This document shows positions 10,890 through 25,800 of a DNA stretch of 54,500 nucleotides, piece by piece. Source of the stretch: Glandiceps talaboti. Lineage: Eukaryota > Hemichordata > Enteropneusta > Spengelidae. The stretch lies in assembly GCF_964340395.1 (NCBI RefSeq), contig NC_135554.1, forward strand, positions 6,903,475 to 6,957,974. Direction: 5' to 3'. Position 1 is the first letter of the stretch. The number at the start of each line of letters is the position of its first letter. The position numbers and the translations under genes were made by a program. Under the pieces are notes generated by a model. That model did no database searches. It saw nothing but the letters and a program-made list of their open reading frames with translations, and was not told where the DNA came from.

Positions 10890-11902
10890 CTGACAATAAT
10901 AAAGAAATTATATTTACATGTACATGTATATTTCCAATCTGTAATACAATTAACCTTGGACCACGTAAAGTGTCTGAGAATTAATTAACTTATTATAATA
11001 TGTTCATCCACTCAGGAAAATTTATAATTCTTAAACTTATGGAAAATATGTTAATGAATTTTAATGGGCAGTCCTCAGGCAGCTGAGGTTACAATCCTGG
11101 CCTACATGTACATTTGCAGCCACATGAAGTTCCTTTGAACAATTGCATGTTTTCTACATGTACATGTACTGCAGTCAGTGTGTAAAGGAAAGGGTATCCC
11201 AGGACAGGCTGAATAGGAAAGATCACAATTTTGCCACAAAATTAGAATCACAAAGTCCCTGTAGCATCAGAAAGTGCTTGCAACACTCCTTCTACATTGT
11301 ACAATGGTCGACTCTTACCCCACTACAATGTACATTTAGTTGCATACATGTACATGTATATGTATTACAATTACTTTTTCATTATAATTTATATGTACAA
11401 TGTATCACCAAAATGGTAGACAGACTTCACGAATTTTGCACAGAATTTATCAGATAGTTCCACTACAAGATCGTACACTGACTTACACGTTTATTCCACA
11501 CCTATCTGATGGTGTTTTAATGAAAGTACATGTATGATGTACATGTTGTGTATACAAAATGGGAAGTTGTTTTTCTCAGAAAACAACACACACACAAAAA
11601 AATTTTTGTGTATATTTTAAATTTGAACTGTGGCTTACATATATGGACATCACCAGCAAAAACTATTGCTTTATCTAATTAGTTACTACATCTTTTGTTT
11701 TGAGGCCATGGGTGCATTGCAATACAATGTATCACTGACAGAGTACACTAAAATCAACACGTTCTACCGCGAGCGCGAGCGTTGTCTTGCATCCGTTATT
11801 TCAAATAACAACACCCCATATAAAAATCGGCGGACGATGAACAACAAAACACACATGCAATTTCTTAACTTGATATCGGATTGAATTTGTACGTGAACTC
11901 AC
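10890..11902 (-). other. TUT intron 1
   Basis: About 1 kb of AT-rich sequence with many TACATGTACATGTA motifs, as elsewhere in the window. No gene or defined element seen. Confidence 0.45.
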
Positions 11903-12000
11903 CTGTTCATGCTACGCCACGATAATGCTGAGACTGAGAGTGTGTTGCCTGTACACTGTAACGCGTTTACTCGGTGTAGTTCTTGGAACTGATCTTTCTC
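11903..12000 (-). other. Probable non-coding first exon (5' UTR) of the TUT gene
   Basis: The first coding exon has an acceptor immediately above 10,889 (reading TTGTCAG on the minus strand), so 33 nt of UTR precede the ATG and an upstream exon must exist. A good donor (AACAG then GTGAGT) at 11,902-11,901 on the minus strand fits. Its upstream end, the transcription start, is not visible; 12,000 is approximate. Confidence 0.5.
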
Positions 12001-12615
12001 CCCAAAAATGAAAATACTCATTGATTCATCCTTGCGATGACACAGTTCTCGTAATCATTCAAATTGCCTGTATCATAAATTACCTATCGTAATATGCAAT
12101 ACAAATACAAATTACGGATAAATGACAAAAATTACCAATTCTTTGAAAAATAACACTCGTGCTGCAATTTCCGTAATTTCAGTTCAACATGGGCGCCATT
12201 TTGAAAATTGGTGAGCGCATTGAAAACTAGCCTCGTTCAAACACAATTACAAAATAAATAACTACAAAATAAGTTTCAGTATAAAAGCCATTCTAAAATG
12301 TTTTTTATTGAATAGAATTAAGTACTTAGTGTTTAGGTAATTTTAAATGCAGGTATGTTTATTTGATATCATAAACATTGTTATGTGTGTCGTCTTAATT
12401 TTTGTGCGGATACATTTGAAAACACTTATTACGAACGAGGTGGCAATGGCGGCATGCGCGTTGATATAAAGCCCATAGTGAAGTCTGTCGAACAACGACG
12501 TTTTCAAACGAATTTTTCTACAGAAGCGAGGCTTATTTTTACTATTCACAGCTAACTAGGACATAGTAAAGATATTCCATATGCATATTTGATCGACTTT
12601 AAAACGTGTGCATCC
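12000..12615. promoter_or_regulatory. Probable bidirectional promoter between the TUT and SREK1/SRSF11-like genes
   Basis: The two genes are head-to-head with about 0.6 kb between the probable TUT first exon and the splicing-factor ATG. GGCGCCATTTTG at 12,192-12,203 fits the YY1 consensus CGCCATNTT. AATGGCGGC, a YY1-like site in the other orientation, is directly followed by GCATGCGC, an NRF1-like half site, at 12,445-12,459. No TATA box is placed near either start. These are motif matches only; start sites are not known. Confidence 0.55.
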
Positions 12616-14117
12616 ATGATGGGGGGCTCAACGCGAGTAATTCAGGTGACAAACGTAGCCCCGGCTGCAACCTTGGACCAGATGAAGACATTGTTTGGGT
12701 TTTTGGGAGACATTGAAGATATCAAATTGTTTCCCAGGGAGTGAGTTGGATTTTTCTATTTTTAAGTGTATATATATATAGTAATATACCATATGAAGTA
12801 TGTCGATTAGCTTCAAATTTTGTTCTTTGTCCGAACTGTTCACTTTGAAAGTGTTCCGTCAATGCTAGACCATGCATACTCTGTAGACTGTATGCACGTG
12901 TATGGTAGCTGCAATATTAATTGTAATTTGTAGCGTTCTTTGGATTTTGAGGTGGCATTTTTTTCTGAAATTTTGAAATTTTTTAGTTCCGTCGTTTAAT
13001 CGGGGAAAAACTTTAGACGACAGAACGAGAAAAGCTCAAAGACAGAAGAAGAAAAAACTGAACATGTACATTTGTAAGTCTCTTCATTGTACACCATGAA
13101 TACGTCAACATGACGTTATTTCTACCATTCATGGTGAATCATGTAGCTGATTTTCCGTAAACAACAAGTACTGTATTATATTTGAACTATGGAAATCTGC
13201 AGTCTAATGTTATATATATATAAAACGAAGTACATGTAATTGTAATCTATCCTACGGAACTTGCTGTTATTTTGAATGGCAACAGTTTCACGTCCTATCC
13301 TGGATGCTTCCTCAAGTCGATTGATGATGTGATGACAGATGGTTGGTGACACCTGACAGAGTAGGATTATCATATGATGGTGAAAACCGTCGAGGAATTT
13401 TACTGGTAATGCGCCTGCCAAGTTATGATGTAGTCCCCCGTAATTCAAAATAACAGCAAGTCCAGTAGGATAGATTATACAAATGTAATTACTTTGTTAT
13501 TAACTTCATACCTGGATTATTGAGAACAGTCATAGACATATATATATTATATATGCGATCATCAGACAACTGGCAGCTACTCATTGTGTTACTGTATTTA
13601 TATGTGTAAGTTGTGAAATAATGTATTGAAAGTTAATTGTGTATTGTTTCTATGCATACAAGGAGTCCTGTATGCATATGCATTCTAATGTGTACATTGT
13701 AGCTACAAACCTCTCTAATATGATGTGAGGGATTAGCACTGACATAATGTTGTTCACAATTTTGCCAGCATATGGCCACAATTTGATTAGACATGGAAAA
13801 AGAGATTGAAGAGAATTGAAAACATGCATACATGTACATGTATATTCTGACAACCTGACTACATGTATATTATTACCCAAACTTGCAATAATTATCAAAA
13901 GTTAAATACTTACACAGCTACAGTTCTTGATATCATTCTAGTGATTAATTAACAATATGTGCTACATGTATTTTATTTGTCAGGGACTCTCCATTGCCAG
14001 TGACATCAAGGGTATGTTTTGTAAAGTATGAAGACTTTGCCAGTGTTGGTGTTGCCCAACATTTGACAAATACAGTGTTTATTGACAGAGCCTTGATTGT
14101 GGTTCCATGTGGAGATG
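12616..14117 (+). CDS. SREK1-like exons 1-2: RRM1
   Basis: Exon 1 gives the RNP2-like strand VIQVTN and helix DQMKTLFGFLGDIEDIKLFP. Exon 2 gives the RNP1-like strand RVCFVKY and GVAQHLTNTVFIDRALIVVP, a hallmark of the SREK1/SRSF11 N-terminal RRM. The phase-2 junction after GA (12,740) completes a Glu codon with the first G of exon 2. Confidence 0.9.
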
Positions 14118-15904
14118 GTAAGTGTTCTAAAACAGAGAACTAGATAACTACACGTACTCACAATACGGTCGTCATACATGTAACTGTTCCCTTTGAGATA
14201 TGAAGTTCTGAAAGCAGCATCAGTGCTTTTGTTACAAGTGTGATAGAATCTACTTAAATAAAAAAAAGTTGTTTGGTTCCAGTTACCCAACCCCCCACCT
14301 AGTTTTTTATGCTGGCCCTAAACTTTTTTTACGTATTCGAGAAAAATAATAATAAAATCGCGAAAATCGTAAAGTCTTGCAAGAAATAGTGGGTGTACGG
14401 AAACTGACATCAACTTAAAAAGACAATATAAAACCATTCTTCCAATCTGTAATGGCTGTACATCTGATAAGAAGAAATAAACAACACAGAGACCATATGG
14501 AAAACAACGAAAAACACAACTACATTTTGCTGAACAACTATAGACACTCACACATGAACAAAAAAATCTACCAGTCCCCACCTATTGTAAAGTTTAGCAT
14601 AAGCAGAACCACACAATTTTTTATTTTTTTATTTTTTTTATTTTTTTTTATTTATTTATTTATTTATTTTTTTGGGGGGGGGTCTTATCAGGGTTCCAAA
14701 CCCTTGCAAAAACACAAACTGTACAAGTAGTGTTATATTTCTTCCTTTCAGTGAATAATTACGGTTTACCCATACTTATTTCAACCACTGATTTGGATGA
14801 GTTAACTCATGTGTTTATAAATTTTTTTAAGGTCTTCGTTTTCCAATTAGATTTCAAATATAACATATTTTAAATTTCTAGGAATAATTCCTGATGAAAA
14901 CAAAGCCCTGGCAATAGCAGCTCCAGCTAATGCTGTAGCAGGATTAATGCCAACACCAGGGGGCGGTCTACTACCAACACCAGCACCAGGAATACTTGGA
15001 CAGGTAGGTACTGTTATATACAATGGTATAGAACATGTGTGTTAAATAGTCCCCGAAAGGAAGACTATGAGCTCCATGTGTCTGAACGTCCGTCCGTCCG
15101 TAATACATCATGTCTCTGACACGCAAAATCTGATTTCAACCAAACCTGGTACAAAGGTGACATATAATATGAAACATATGCACATACGTTTGTCTTACGA
15201 GATTTGCAAATTTGACAGAATGGTGGACATATTTGTAGTAAAAAAACTTTATTTACTCCATATATACATGTAGGTGGTTTTTACCCCCAAGTAATAATGG
15301 ATTCATCCACTTATGTTTTCAAAATCCAAACACTGGTGGCAGTCTTATCAATGGGCACAACATTTTGCCCAATGATCCACAACAATACTTTGAACAGTGA
15401 CTTGATAATGGAACATTCCAATCGCCCATTTTATTTCCATCTAAGAACCAATTGATACCTGTAAATAAAATTGATTGTTTAGTTAGTAGTTTGGCATTGT
15501 ACATCGCCAATTTAGTCTTTGGTTTACTAAGATAGACTCAACATGGTGATACAACAGTGATAAGCTATTGAATGGACGTTGGTGTCATTATAGTCCCAGT
15601 ACTAGGAAGGCGTCGCAGAGTTCCATGAACAGTGTACTGCTTTAGTACTTCCAATGTTTACACCACAGGGTGATTAAAATTGCACAACAGAGGAACCACT
15701 ATCTCACCACATGTGTAATCTACCAAATTGAAGAACAATAGATTTAGTTTGCACCTATCTAAGTAAACCAAATGCTCAATTATGACGTGACTGAGGTCTT
15801 GGTAACTATAATTTAATTAAATATCACCAGGAAGTCCAAAAAAATTTCAACCTTCATAAAGCTTCCACACAACAAAGACTGAATGAAACATGTACTCATC
15901 TAAA

Positions 15905-15986
<82 letters not shown>

Positions 15987-18900
15987 GTCTCTCTGTCTCT
16001 CTCTCTCTGTGTGTCTCTCTCCCTATCTCTCTGTATCTCTCTCTCTCTCTCTCAAGCTTGCAGACGGGGTAAGTCGGGGGGAAAAAAACAATTTTGGCAA
16101 TGTCCCTTCCCTTCAGGACATTGTTAGAATTTACAATATAGTCCCATACATGTACACTGTTTGCAAGCAGGACTTTAAGTTTGTACTTAAAACTAAAATT
16201 TGAATGATGAAAACATAACGACAACATCGCTAGAGTTGACTGCCCCAGTCTAATGTAATATGTAGTTGATGATGAATCATTTGATACACATGCATACAGA
16301 CCATTCAAAAAAAGAATTCTGCAAGTCCATATTAAACAATTGTGATTTTCTTTTTCAAAATGGTGACAAAATTTCAATAGATGCATGTTGTGTCATGCCG
16401 TCCTGCATGAAGCAATGTGGTATTTCTGTTTTTTTACTAACTTGTCATGAAATGAAGTGACATACAAACACAATTAATATGCATTACACATGTCTACGTT
16501 ATGATAGTGAACACTCACTAAAACTAGTCAGTAACAGCTAAACAATAATGAGAAATAAAACACTGTTTGTTTTTAACTAATCATCGTCATCATCATCTGT
16601 CAAACAAAAGATTATTGCAGAATGCTAACGTATTGATTTCAACATCCTGGCTGTGCCATTGCATCATGTATACATGTAAGATCAATATCAAAGTGTGAAA
16701 ATGTGCAAACTACATGTAGTAGCTGACATAATGTGATCTAAACACAGACATGTTTAGATTTTCTGGTTGAACATGAACCTTTCACTGTCAAATTTATGGA
16801 TGAATCTGACATACAGATGTCCACAACAGGACTTCGGTTATATGGTGTGATACAATTTATATGTAGACAGTTATGCATGTTTTTGAGAAGGAAGAGTCTT
16901 CCTTACTAGTTTATGCATGATCGAATGTTTGGCCAGTGTGATAATCTCCCAGGAGATGAGAGATAAAGCAAACTGTTAATGTAAGTGATCTCTCCCCAAT
17001 TATAAGATTAGGAGTGTTTTGATTTAGATAAGAGGAGAAGAATTGACAAGGCGTCTTTCTTTAGACAATAAAGAAAAGAGAAAATTACATACAGCCTCAG
17101 ACTGCTAGTGGTCTGAGATATAGCTGAGAGCAAAGTAACCAGGGAAAGAAAAAGAGATAGTTTTAAAACTCAATGAGTGAATTGATCAATATCACGCACA
17201 AAATAAGTTATATTGCACCACAAAAATTGATCATTCAATTGATCAATCATTCAACTAAATAATAAATGAATAAATAAATCAACCGACCGATCGATCGATT
17301 GATTGATCAATCAATTACATGCTCGCTGCCCCCTGTGGTGTATTTAGTTTCTTACATAAATGTAAGTGAGGGTTCCAGGGTTAAAGTTCAACATTGATTC
17401 CAAATGATTGGAACAAATGAAGGCTATGCTAATATTGGATGACTTTGATATGTGAGCTGTTTCCGGTACAAAAATTCAGTGTGAATGGAATCCCAAATCC
17501 AGCTTATTAGTTTTACTACTTTATGTCACCTCAGAGTGAAACTCACATTTGAGTTAATACCAAATGGCCGATAGAACAGAGCTCTACATGTAGTTTTAGT
17601 GTAGTTCAGCCAGTACCATCTGCACCAAAAAGGAGTGAAAAAGTTATGTTATCACATAGTAAAGAGTCTGCAGCCAAATTTCAAAAGATGAGAGAGAAAA
17701 GATGGTTTGTGTGAGCAATTATTAACATACCGTAACTTACCAGTGTTGCATATTTAGTAACAGTATACTCTGTGATGAAAGTTGGTTTAGCCGAGGCTTT
17801 TCAGTAATTTCACAGCAGTATGTTAAATAGACAAATGTTTATAACTTGGTTGCATACTTCAATCCATATGATGTTTCCCAGTAGATCAGCCTGAGTTGTC
17901 TTTAATAATAGTAAGATAAGTCGTATCTAATTCTATGTAAACATTTCAGGTTCCAAGTTTAGTTGGTTTAACCAATGCAGCCCAGATTACAGCACCCTTT
18001 GACCCAACCCTTGCTGCACTAGGACTTCCCCAGCCACCACCACTACCAGGAAATGTTGACCCATCCAAAATAGAAGAAATACGTCGTACTATTTATGTTG
18101 GTAACTTGGACTCGCAGGTGAGTGTCTTACTATGTGCTATGTTTTACCATGGTGTAAATTGTATCAGTTCAGTTTTCATGTCATCTCCAGAGGAGGTTGA
18201 CGGTCTGGATTCTCCACTCGCTAGTGTTATACACAAGCCTGTCACATTTATAGCACCCCTAGTGGTTACACTAGATTACCTATTGTTTCCATAGCCGATA
18301 TGTGGCATATATCATTGTGTATCTAGAAATGTGCAGTCAGACACTACCACCATGTACATGTACAGACATGTACATAAAACATCCATGGATGAGATGTAAA
18401 ACCTGTTGTGCATACTCTAAAGATACACAATAGGAATATGCAATGTAGTTTGCATTTGGACTACTACAACCTAGCATCACACAACCATACCAAGAAATGC
18501 ATTGTTATGCAATGATGGAACTATTTTTTGTAACAGTAATAGTTTTTTTGTCTGGTTCCGAGATGCATTGCACAAGATGATGTCGCTTATGTTGTTACAT
18601 GTAGTCTTGTTTTGTCTCTATTACGTTTGTAATAACATTTTCATTAGGAAATTATGGAAACACAAGTTGACCTCTTTGATTATGAGTGATTTTATAGAAC
18701 AAAGACTAAACACCATCAATGACAGACAGTGATTTTACAGGTGAACACAGGGTACGGTCAGGTGACAACCATCCCCCTGAGTAGCGCATGCATGTACAAA
18801 CCCCTCAGCGCATACACAATTATCAATTACATGGCATTGTATGGAGAGACACACAATGTATCTTGGAACCGGCAACAGGTCTATTGCTGTATCTATATAA

Positions 18901-21900
18901 TATTATAGCAATGATATTAATTAAGATGTTATTTCCCCAATATTTTTCTTTCTTCAGCCAAGGAAAATACGAGTGACTTAAGTGGGCTTTCTCGACACAT
19001 AGTTACAACCCTTAGGTCAAGAGAATTTTCCAGCTTAATGAAAATATTGGAAAATAACATAATTATATATACTAGGGGCAATAATATCGTAGAAAAATCA
19101 GGGAAAGTAATAGCAATTTTGAACATATTGTCTCATATTTCAAACATACATGTAGCAGACCAGTGACGTAAACACACATTGAGTTGTGACATACATGTAG
19201 ACGTGCATTGTCATGACGTAGAATGACCAGAGTATATATTCCATATTTTTTGCTAAAATTGGCTCATGCAAGGTATAATAACTATTATGTTGTTATGTAT
19301 TCTGCAGACCGTCACAGCTGAACAGTTACTGAATTTCTTTTCTCAAGTTGGAGAAGTGAAGTACGTGAGAATGGCAGGCGATGAAACACAACCAACCAGG
19401 TTTGCATTTGTTGAATTCAGCGATCAGAAGTCAGTTGCAGCAGCTCTAACCTACAATGGAGTTATGTTTGGAGGAAGACCACTCAAGTGAGTCCTTTCAG
19501 TCAGTACTTGTACCCCCTAGTGTTTGAATAACGAGTAGATTCAGTCAGAAAAAATGTGATAGATCACCTGTAGTCTAAACGTAGCAAAAACCCAATATAT
19601 ATTCTCTCACGTTTTAAAAGTAACAAGTAACGTTTTATAACAAAAGTATCCGTAATCACTTGCATGCAGGCCAGGAACATGGTATTGCTATTTACAATGC
19701 AGTACAACACCAAAAACATTACATATACATGTAACTGCATGAAGATGAGTATGTGAGTGTATAGTCTGTGGAGGGTCTTTGATAAGATAAAGACGTTTGT
19801 GCCATGCTATCAGCCAGCACAACTCGCGTCTATACTATTCTGTGGAACTGTGCTTTAGGCCACACTTTGAACGTATGATTAGAAATTCAAACAGATGTCA
19901 TTATGTAGATTAACAATCAAATAGACAGAATAGTTTCTGCTTCTGATGTTAATAATAATTGTTGTGGTGATACTTTTTAACTGTTTATACTTGTTAAGAA
20001 GCCTGATAAGGCTGAACAACACGATGTATCTTACAGTCTACTCTAGTGAGTATTCCAGTACAAACACAATTATATATTTGTAATTGTGTTTGTACAAGTT
20101 TGCTGACATACATGTATGTTACAATAACAGAAGCACATAGTGCATGAATGCCAGTGTTGGTACTCAGTGGTATTTGCACTTATTTGCAATGTTTTCTGAT
20201 GTACTTTTACAAACAACTGCAGAGAACACTACAATCACTTGTGTCAGTATGCCACACTAGCACTAATGCGTTATGGGGTTCTGATATATACATGTATTAT
20301 AATGATCACAGTTCATGCATGTCAGTAAGTGTTATCCCATTTTTCCAAAACAGGATAAACCATTCCAATAACGCCATTGTGAAACCACAGACCAAGACTC
20401 CAGAGGCAGCAGCAAGAGAAATGGAAGAAGCTATGAAACGAGTACGAGATGCGCAAGCCTTGATTCAAGCAGCTATTGATCCAGGTATATTCTAGTCACA
20501 CCAACTATTCCTATTTATTTGTTCTACAGTTACCATTACATGAGATTCACCAGTTAGGTGTCTGTAACATAGGACATACATACGCATACATGTAGCTCTT
20601 AATATTATCAGAAATGTTCACCAAACATATCATTGCATTCATCACATTGTCTTGAAATACATGATAACAATTATTTCTAGAAGAACAGACAATGCTCTGT
20701 TCAACATCATATTTTTGATCATAGTGGTGAGAGATATACTGTAATAATTGTATCATTCTGTTAGGTTGATTGTGTATTTGGTGATTGTTATACACCACAG
20801 GTTTCACTCTCTTTGGTTTGCCCATTCTAAAAGCTGATACAGCCATATGCATACATTGACATAGAGCCCAGAGCTCAAGATGTCTGTTTTAACATATTTC
20901 TGGGAATGTTTCTAGGAATTATCACTTTCTGTGTTTTCACTCTGCGGTGTCTACTGTTTCCGGTGTGAAAAACTTTAGGTAAAATTTCGAAACCAGACTG
21001 CCAGTGTCGTGATCGCTCATCATATTCATCGTGGTTAAAAGTTTGTAGATGTTTTGTTGCTGGCATGCTTGTAGTTGTACTAACCAGCGTTCTGTTTCAG
21101 TCATTTTGTGTGTACGTGTGTTTACCCTCTTGGACATTTCAATTGTATTTTTATCTTGTAGAGTTGGGTCCAAAGACAGGCTCAAGTACTGATGGTAAAT
21201 AACTTTATCATTACACAAACGCAGTTTTTCTCTGCTCTACCCTAGCTTTGGTGCAACTAAAATGAGAGCAGGAAACTAGGGAACAATTGACGTGGGGCAA
21301 ATGTACACACATATAGGTAGGCAACCAACTTGGAGCTGTGGATCCGTAACAGACAAATGGTTTCGATGTTTAACAGGTATCACTTGAACTGACATTTTGG
21401 TGTATGTCTCTCTATCGATTTGAAGAGTGTGAGATAAAAAGGCAGTGCATGTGTGTTCTTAGTGTTACAAAACTTCATCATTTCTGTGTATATTTTTCTG
21501 TCTCCTCAATTTTCTCCTGCAGAATTTGGAGAAGGTGGCGAAATCAAGAAAAAGAAGAGCCGCTCAAGATCAAGGTCTAAAGAGAAGGATCGAAACAGGC
21601 GATCTCGGTCACGCTCCCATTCCAGACGGCGTTCCAGATCCCGTTCACGCAAACGATCAAGGTCAAGGGGTCGACGGTCTAGATCTCCAAGGAAACGTTC
21701 ACGAAGTCCTCGCCCTAAGCGCCGATCTCGTTCACGAAGTAAGGACAGACGCAGGTCTAGATCACGTTCACCATCAAGGTAAGTTGCTGATCCTGCAAAT
21801 TTTCAATGAAGAGCTGTACTAAACATTGTTCTATCATACAATGTAAGTTTAGTTATGTTATGCTAGTGATGTCAAATCATTCTTGTCACATTGACATTGT

Positions 21901-22830
21901 CCATCTAATGTTTTAGAATGAATGTATCGCTATCAGAACCAGTACTAGCTGACTGTGATTATGATAGCTGTTGTCTTCTCAACTTGTGTTACAATCCCAT
22001 GTCATTGTCAAGTGGATATTACGATTTAAAAATATTCCCGTTAGCTGATTGGTTGCAGTGTTTTAAGTGCAATAATACATCCTTGCAAGAGATGTAGCCT
22101 GAAGACCACTGATCACTAAGACAGTGACAGGATGGATCTTGCCTTCATCATGCCCCATTTAAGGCTTTTATTGGCCATCAACGAGATTTGTACTACATAT
22201 ATACCAATTAGAAATTCACACAATTGAGGAACATAGAGCAAATAAATATTTCCTTGGACTACATTGTGTACAATGTCAACATCTATATATTTGTGACAAT
22301 CTGGTTCAGGAAAAAATACAGATATAAAAACATGCTTAAAAATATAACATTGAAACATATACTTAATTACACAGAGAAATAGGGGGAATTGAACATCAAA
22401 AAAATGAAAAAGTATGTGTGTGTGTGTGTGTGTGTGTCTAGGCCAAAACAAAATTACGGCAATAACACAAAGATAAGTTGGAGCTCATAGAATTTGTTAA
22501 GAATTTAATCTTTCTTTTTTTTCTGACTGATGGCAGTAGACCATGACAAGTAATCCATTGTGATCTTATCAGTAATTGCATTCATTAAAAAGACATTGTA
22601 CATATGAGTAGCTGTCAAAAAATAATCTACACAGCATGACAAGCATATTTTGATAAATAATATTCTGAAATTGTTGAGTGATATATATAGTAAACTCAGT
22701 ATATGTAAAATGTCTATGCTGGAGAAAACAGTGTATGTAGAGTCGTATACATAACACAGTATCAAGCAAGACACACAGGAGCTGTTACACAGTGTTTCAC
22801 GCTGTTGCGATCACTGTCTGTGTAATGGCT

Positions 22831-22868
<38 letters not shown>

Positions 22869-25800
22869 TATATTATAAACAGTAAAGTGTTTCTGCCCAA
22901 TATGTTTTCAGGTCAGTAGGCCCAATCCATCGTACTAATTGATTGCTTATGTCCGGTGGCCTTAATTTATAGTGAAATTACTGTCTCACATAAGCGGTAT
23001 AAGATGGATTGGGCATACTGAGGCAGCTCAGCAAAGCCTGAGCGACATGTCTTGACCAGAAACACTTTACTCTTTGTTATATATGTTCAAATGTTCATAT
23101 ATATTCATATATTTATGTTCATATATATATATATATATATATATAATAAACTGAAGGCGTCTCTGGAGAACTGTGCTCAATACAGTATTAGTAGCAGAGC
23201 ATTATACATGTCACATGTATAGACTTAATTCAAGGAAATTGGGAAGTTGAGTTTCACGCTTTTGCTAACTTCCGACAACTGGTTCAGTTTGTCTAGGTTA
23301 TTTAGTTATTTAATTGCATATCAAGATGGTTGGACAAGAATTTACTTTTGATGTGGGTGTTCTCATGTGGTTGGGGAAGTAGAATTTCTTCTCCAAAAAA
23401 TAAGTGAATCAATAAATTTGGGATGTGGCTGACTGAATCAGTTAAAGCTTAGAAGAAGAACACAGTTTGAATCAAACTCGGCATCATATATAGGCTAGAT
23501 GTCAAGTACTTGACAGTGAAAGACGAAAAGCTGTCTTAAAAAGGAACACCACTCCAGGAAATAAACTTAAAGGTGATTCAAAATGCTCACATTCACTATC
23601 GCTAATTTGCTAGACGACATGTTTGTGAAATGCATTCTGGTTTTAAAACTTTTCAAAAGCGTCTGCAAACACCTTAAAATGACCCTTTTTCAGTCACTTC
23701 CCTTCGGATTTACTTCGAGAGTTTTCGGGTATTTCCGGTCCCACCTAGACCACGGGATTTTATGACGTCATAAAGAGACATGGATAGCACGTAGCCTATG
23801 GCGAGCGTAGTCACTAGGTGAACAAAACTCAACAGCATTGTTAAAAAATACATTGCTAGTGGTTGTAACAGACATCAGTAAACAAAAACTACACTCTACA
23901 TGTCTTATTAACCAACATTTACCGATATTTACTCACACTTTCTGACTAATTGGCAGTGTCTGTGGGTATAAATGCTAAAATATGATCTCCCCATATTATG
24001 GCAAAATAAATCAAAACGGCTAGACTACAGTGTAGATATACATAAACACTTGTAATGTCGCTCGCGTGTTTCAATTTATTTATCTGATTTTTTTTATTAT
24101 TTGCCGAGGAGAAGCATTACAATATCTTCGACAGGCATGGCGTCGACAGCATATTATAGCCCACTATACTCACTGATGTCGCCTTTTGAACGGCGCATTT
24201 AGCAACAAAGTAAACATATTTATCTTGAATAAATATACTAGCTATTAGATTGCCATATCATCAGCAATAAAATTGTAAAGAATTGAGGAAATTTCGTGAG
24301 TTTAGTGTTGTCATTTACATGACTTTAGCAACTCGTCTGGAAGAAAACTTGTATGGTTTCCCTTGTTGCGATATCACTTAATTTAATGCAACAAGCCTAT
24401 TTAATATTCATTAGAAGAATTCTGTAACGAATCATGGTATTCGAAGTGTACAGTTTAGGAAACCAACAAATCAAATATCGCGATGTGTTCATGATATCAA
24501 ATACGATTGGACAATATTGACGTCGGCAATCAAGGTCGTGACCCCAGCACATGGTTATGAAAGAAAGCCTGCAACTAGATACTTGGCTAGCCACGTCCGG
24601 TCCCGTTTCTCAGGGTTTGTTTTGAAGTTAGAGACGTTATTTCTGTACGACTTGAAGAATTTTACAATATATCTGATTGATAAATATGGATTACATCAAC
24701 ACGTGGATAAATTTAACCCGACACGAATGTGCGCTGTGCTCTCCCGATTCCATACGTACATTGTACATACACTGCTTCAGCTTTGATCGGCGGCCTAGTA
24801 TGAGCTTACTGCCGCGGCCGCGGTGACTGCACGTGGCAAAACTTGACAACACTACCCCTCTACCGATATATAATAATCACCTGTATACCGTGATAAAAAC
24901 AAGCAATAATTCGAGTCCCCAACAAGTCGATGAGACCTACTTCTGTTCTGTCCGATCCGAATGCGAGTTTCTTAGGTTTTATATGGGTTTCAGACTCGGA
25001 CTAGAGTATTACGCCCTAGACAATAATATATGTAAACTTGTGTTCACAAGCCAAACATGTGACAATACAAGACCACAACGAAAACTGTGAAAAATTTGCA
25101 GGTCAGTCTCATTTTATATATGGACAACAAACTTAGGTCGGTCACAGTTCCATTTACATTTACATGTACATGATGCAATGACTCGGAGCGTACTTCCATA
25201 TGCTCGGAGCAAATCGAATCAATTAGTGTATTATGGGACCAACAAATATATTGTGGCACATGTCCCGATACGCCTTCTTGAAGTTTCCCATTGGTATTCT
25301 AATACTATTAATAGCTAGTATATTTATTCGAGATGAAATATGTTTACTTTGTTGTTAAATGCACTGTTCAAAAGGCGACGCGAGTACGATTGGGCTAAAA
25401 TATGCCGTCCTTGGCCCGGGGATGCCGTCAAACGTCACCACGGTATCGTAATGCTTCTTGTCGGCAAATAATAAAAAATCAGATAAATAAAAGTCAATGA
25501 GTGTGAAACACGCGACATTACAAGTGTTTATATATATCTAGTCTAGCCGTTTTTGATTTATTTTGCCATAATATGGGGAGATCATATTTTAGCATTTATA
25601 CCAACAGACACTGCCAATTAGTCAGAAAGTGTGAGTAAATATCGGTAAATGTTGGTTAATAAGACATGTAGAGTGTAGTTTTTGTTTACTGATGTCTGTT
25701 ACAACCACTAGCAATGTATTTTTCACAATGCTGTTGAGTTTTGTTCACCTAGTGACTACGCTCGTCATAGGCTACGTGCTATCCATGTCTCTTTATGACG

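Noticed and set aside
14318-14730. Open frames in both strands around 14.3-14.7 kb, and similar ones at 43.0 and 48.7-48.9 kb
   Set aside because: They fall within copies of MITE family M1 and contain stops in the other copies.
15847-16386. A 179-codon minus-strand frame with R-E-R-E repeats
   Set aside because: It is the CT microsatellite read on the other strand, joined to unrelated flanks.
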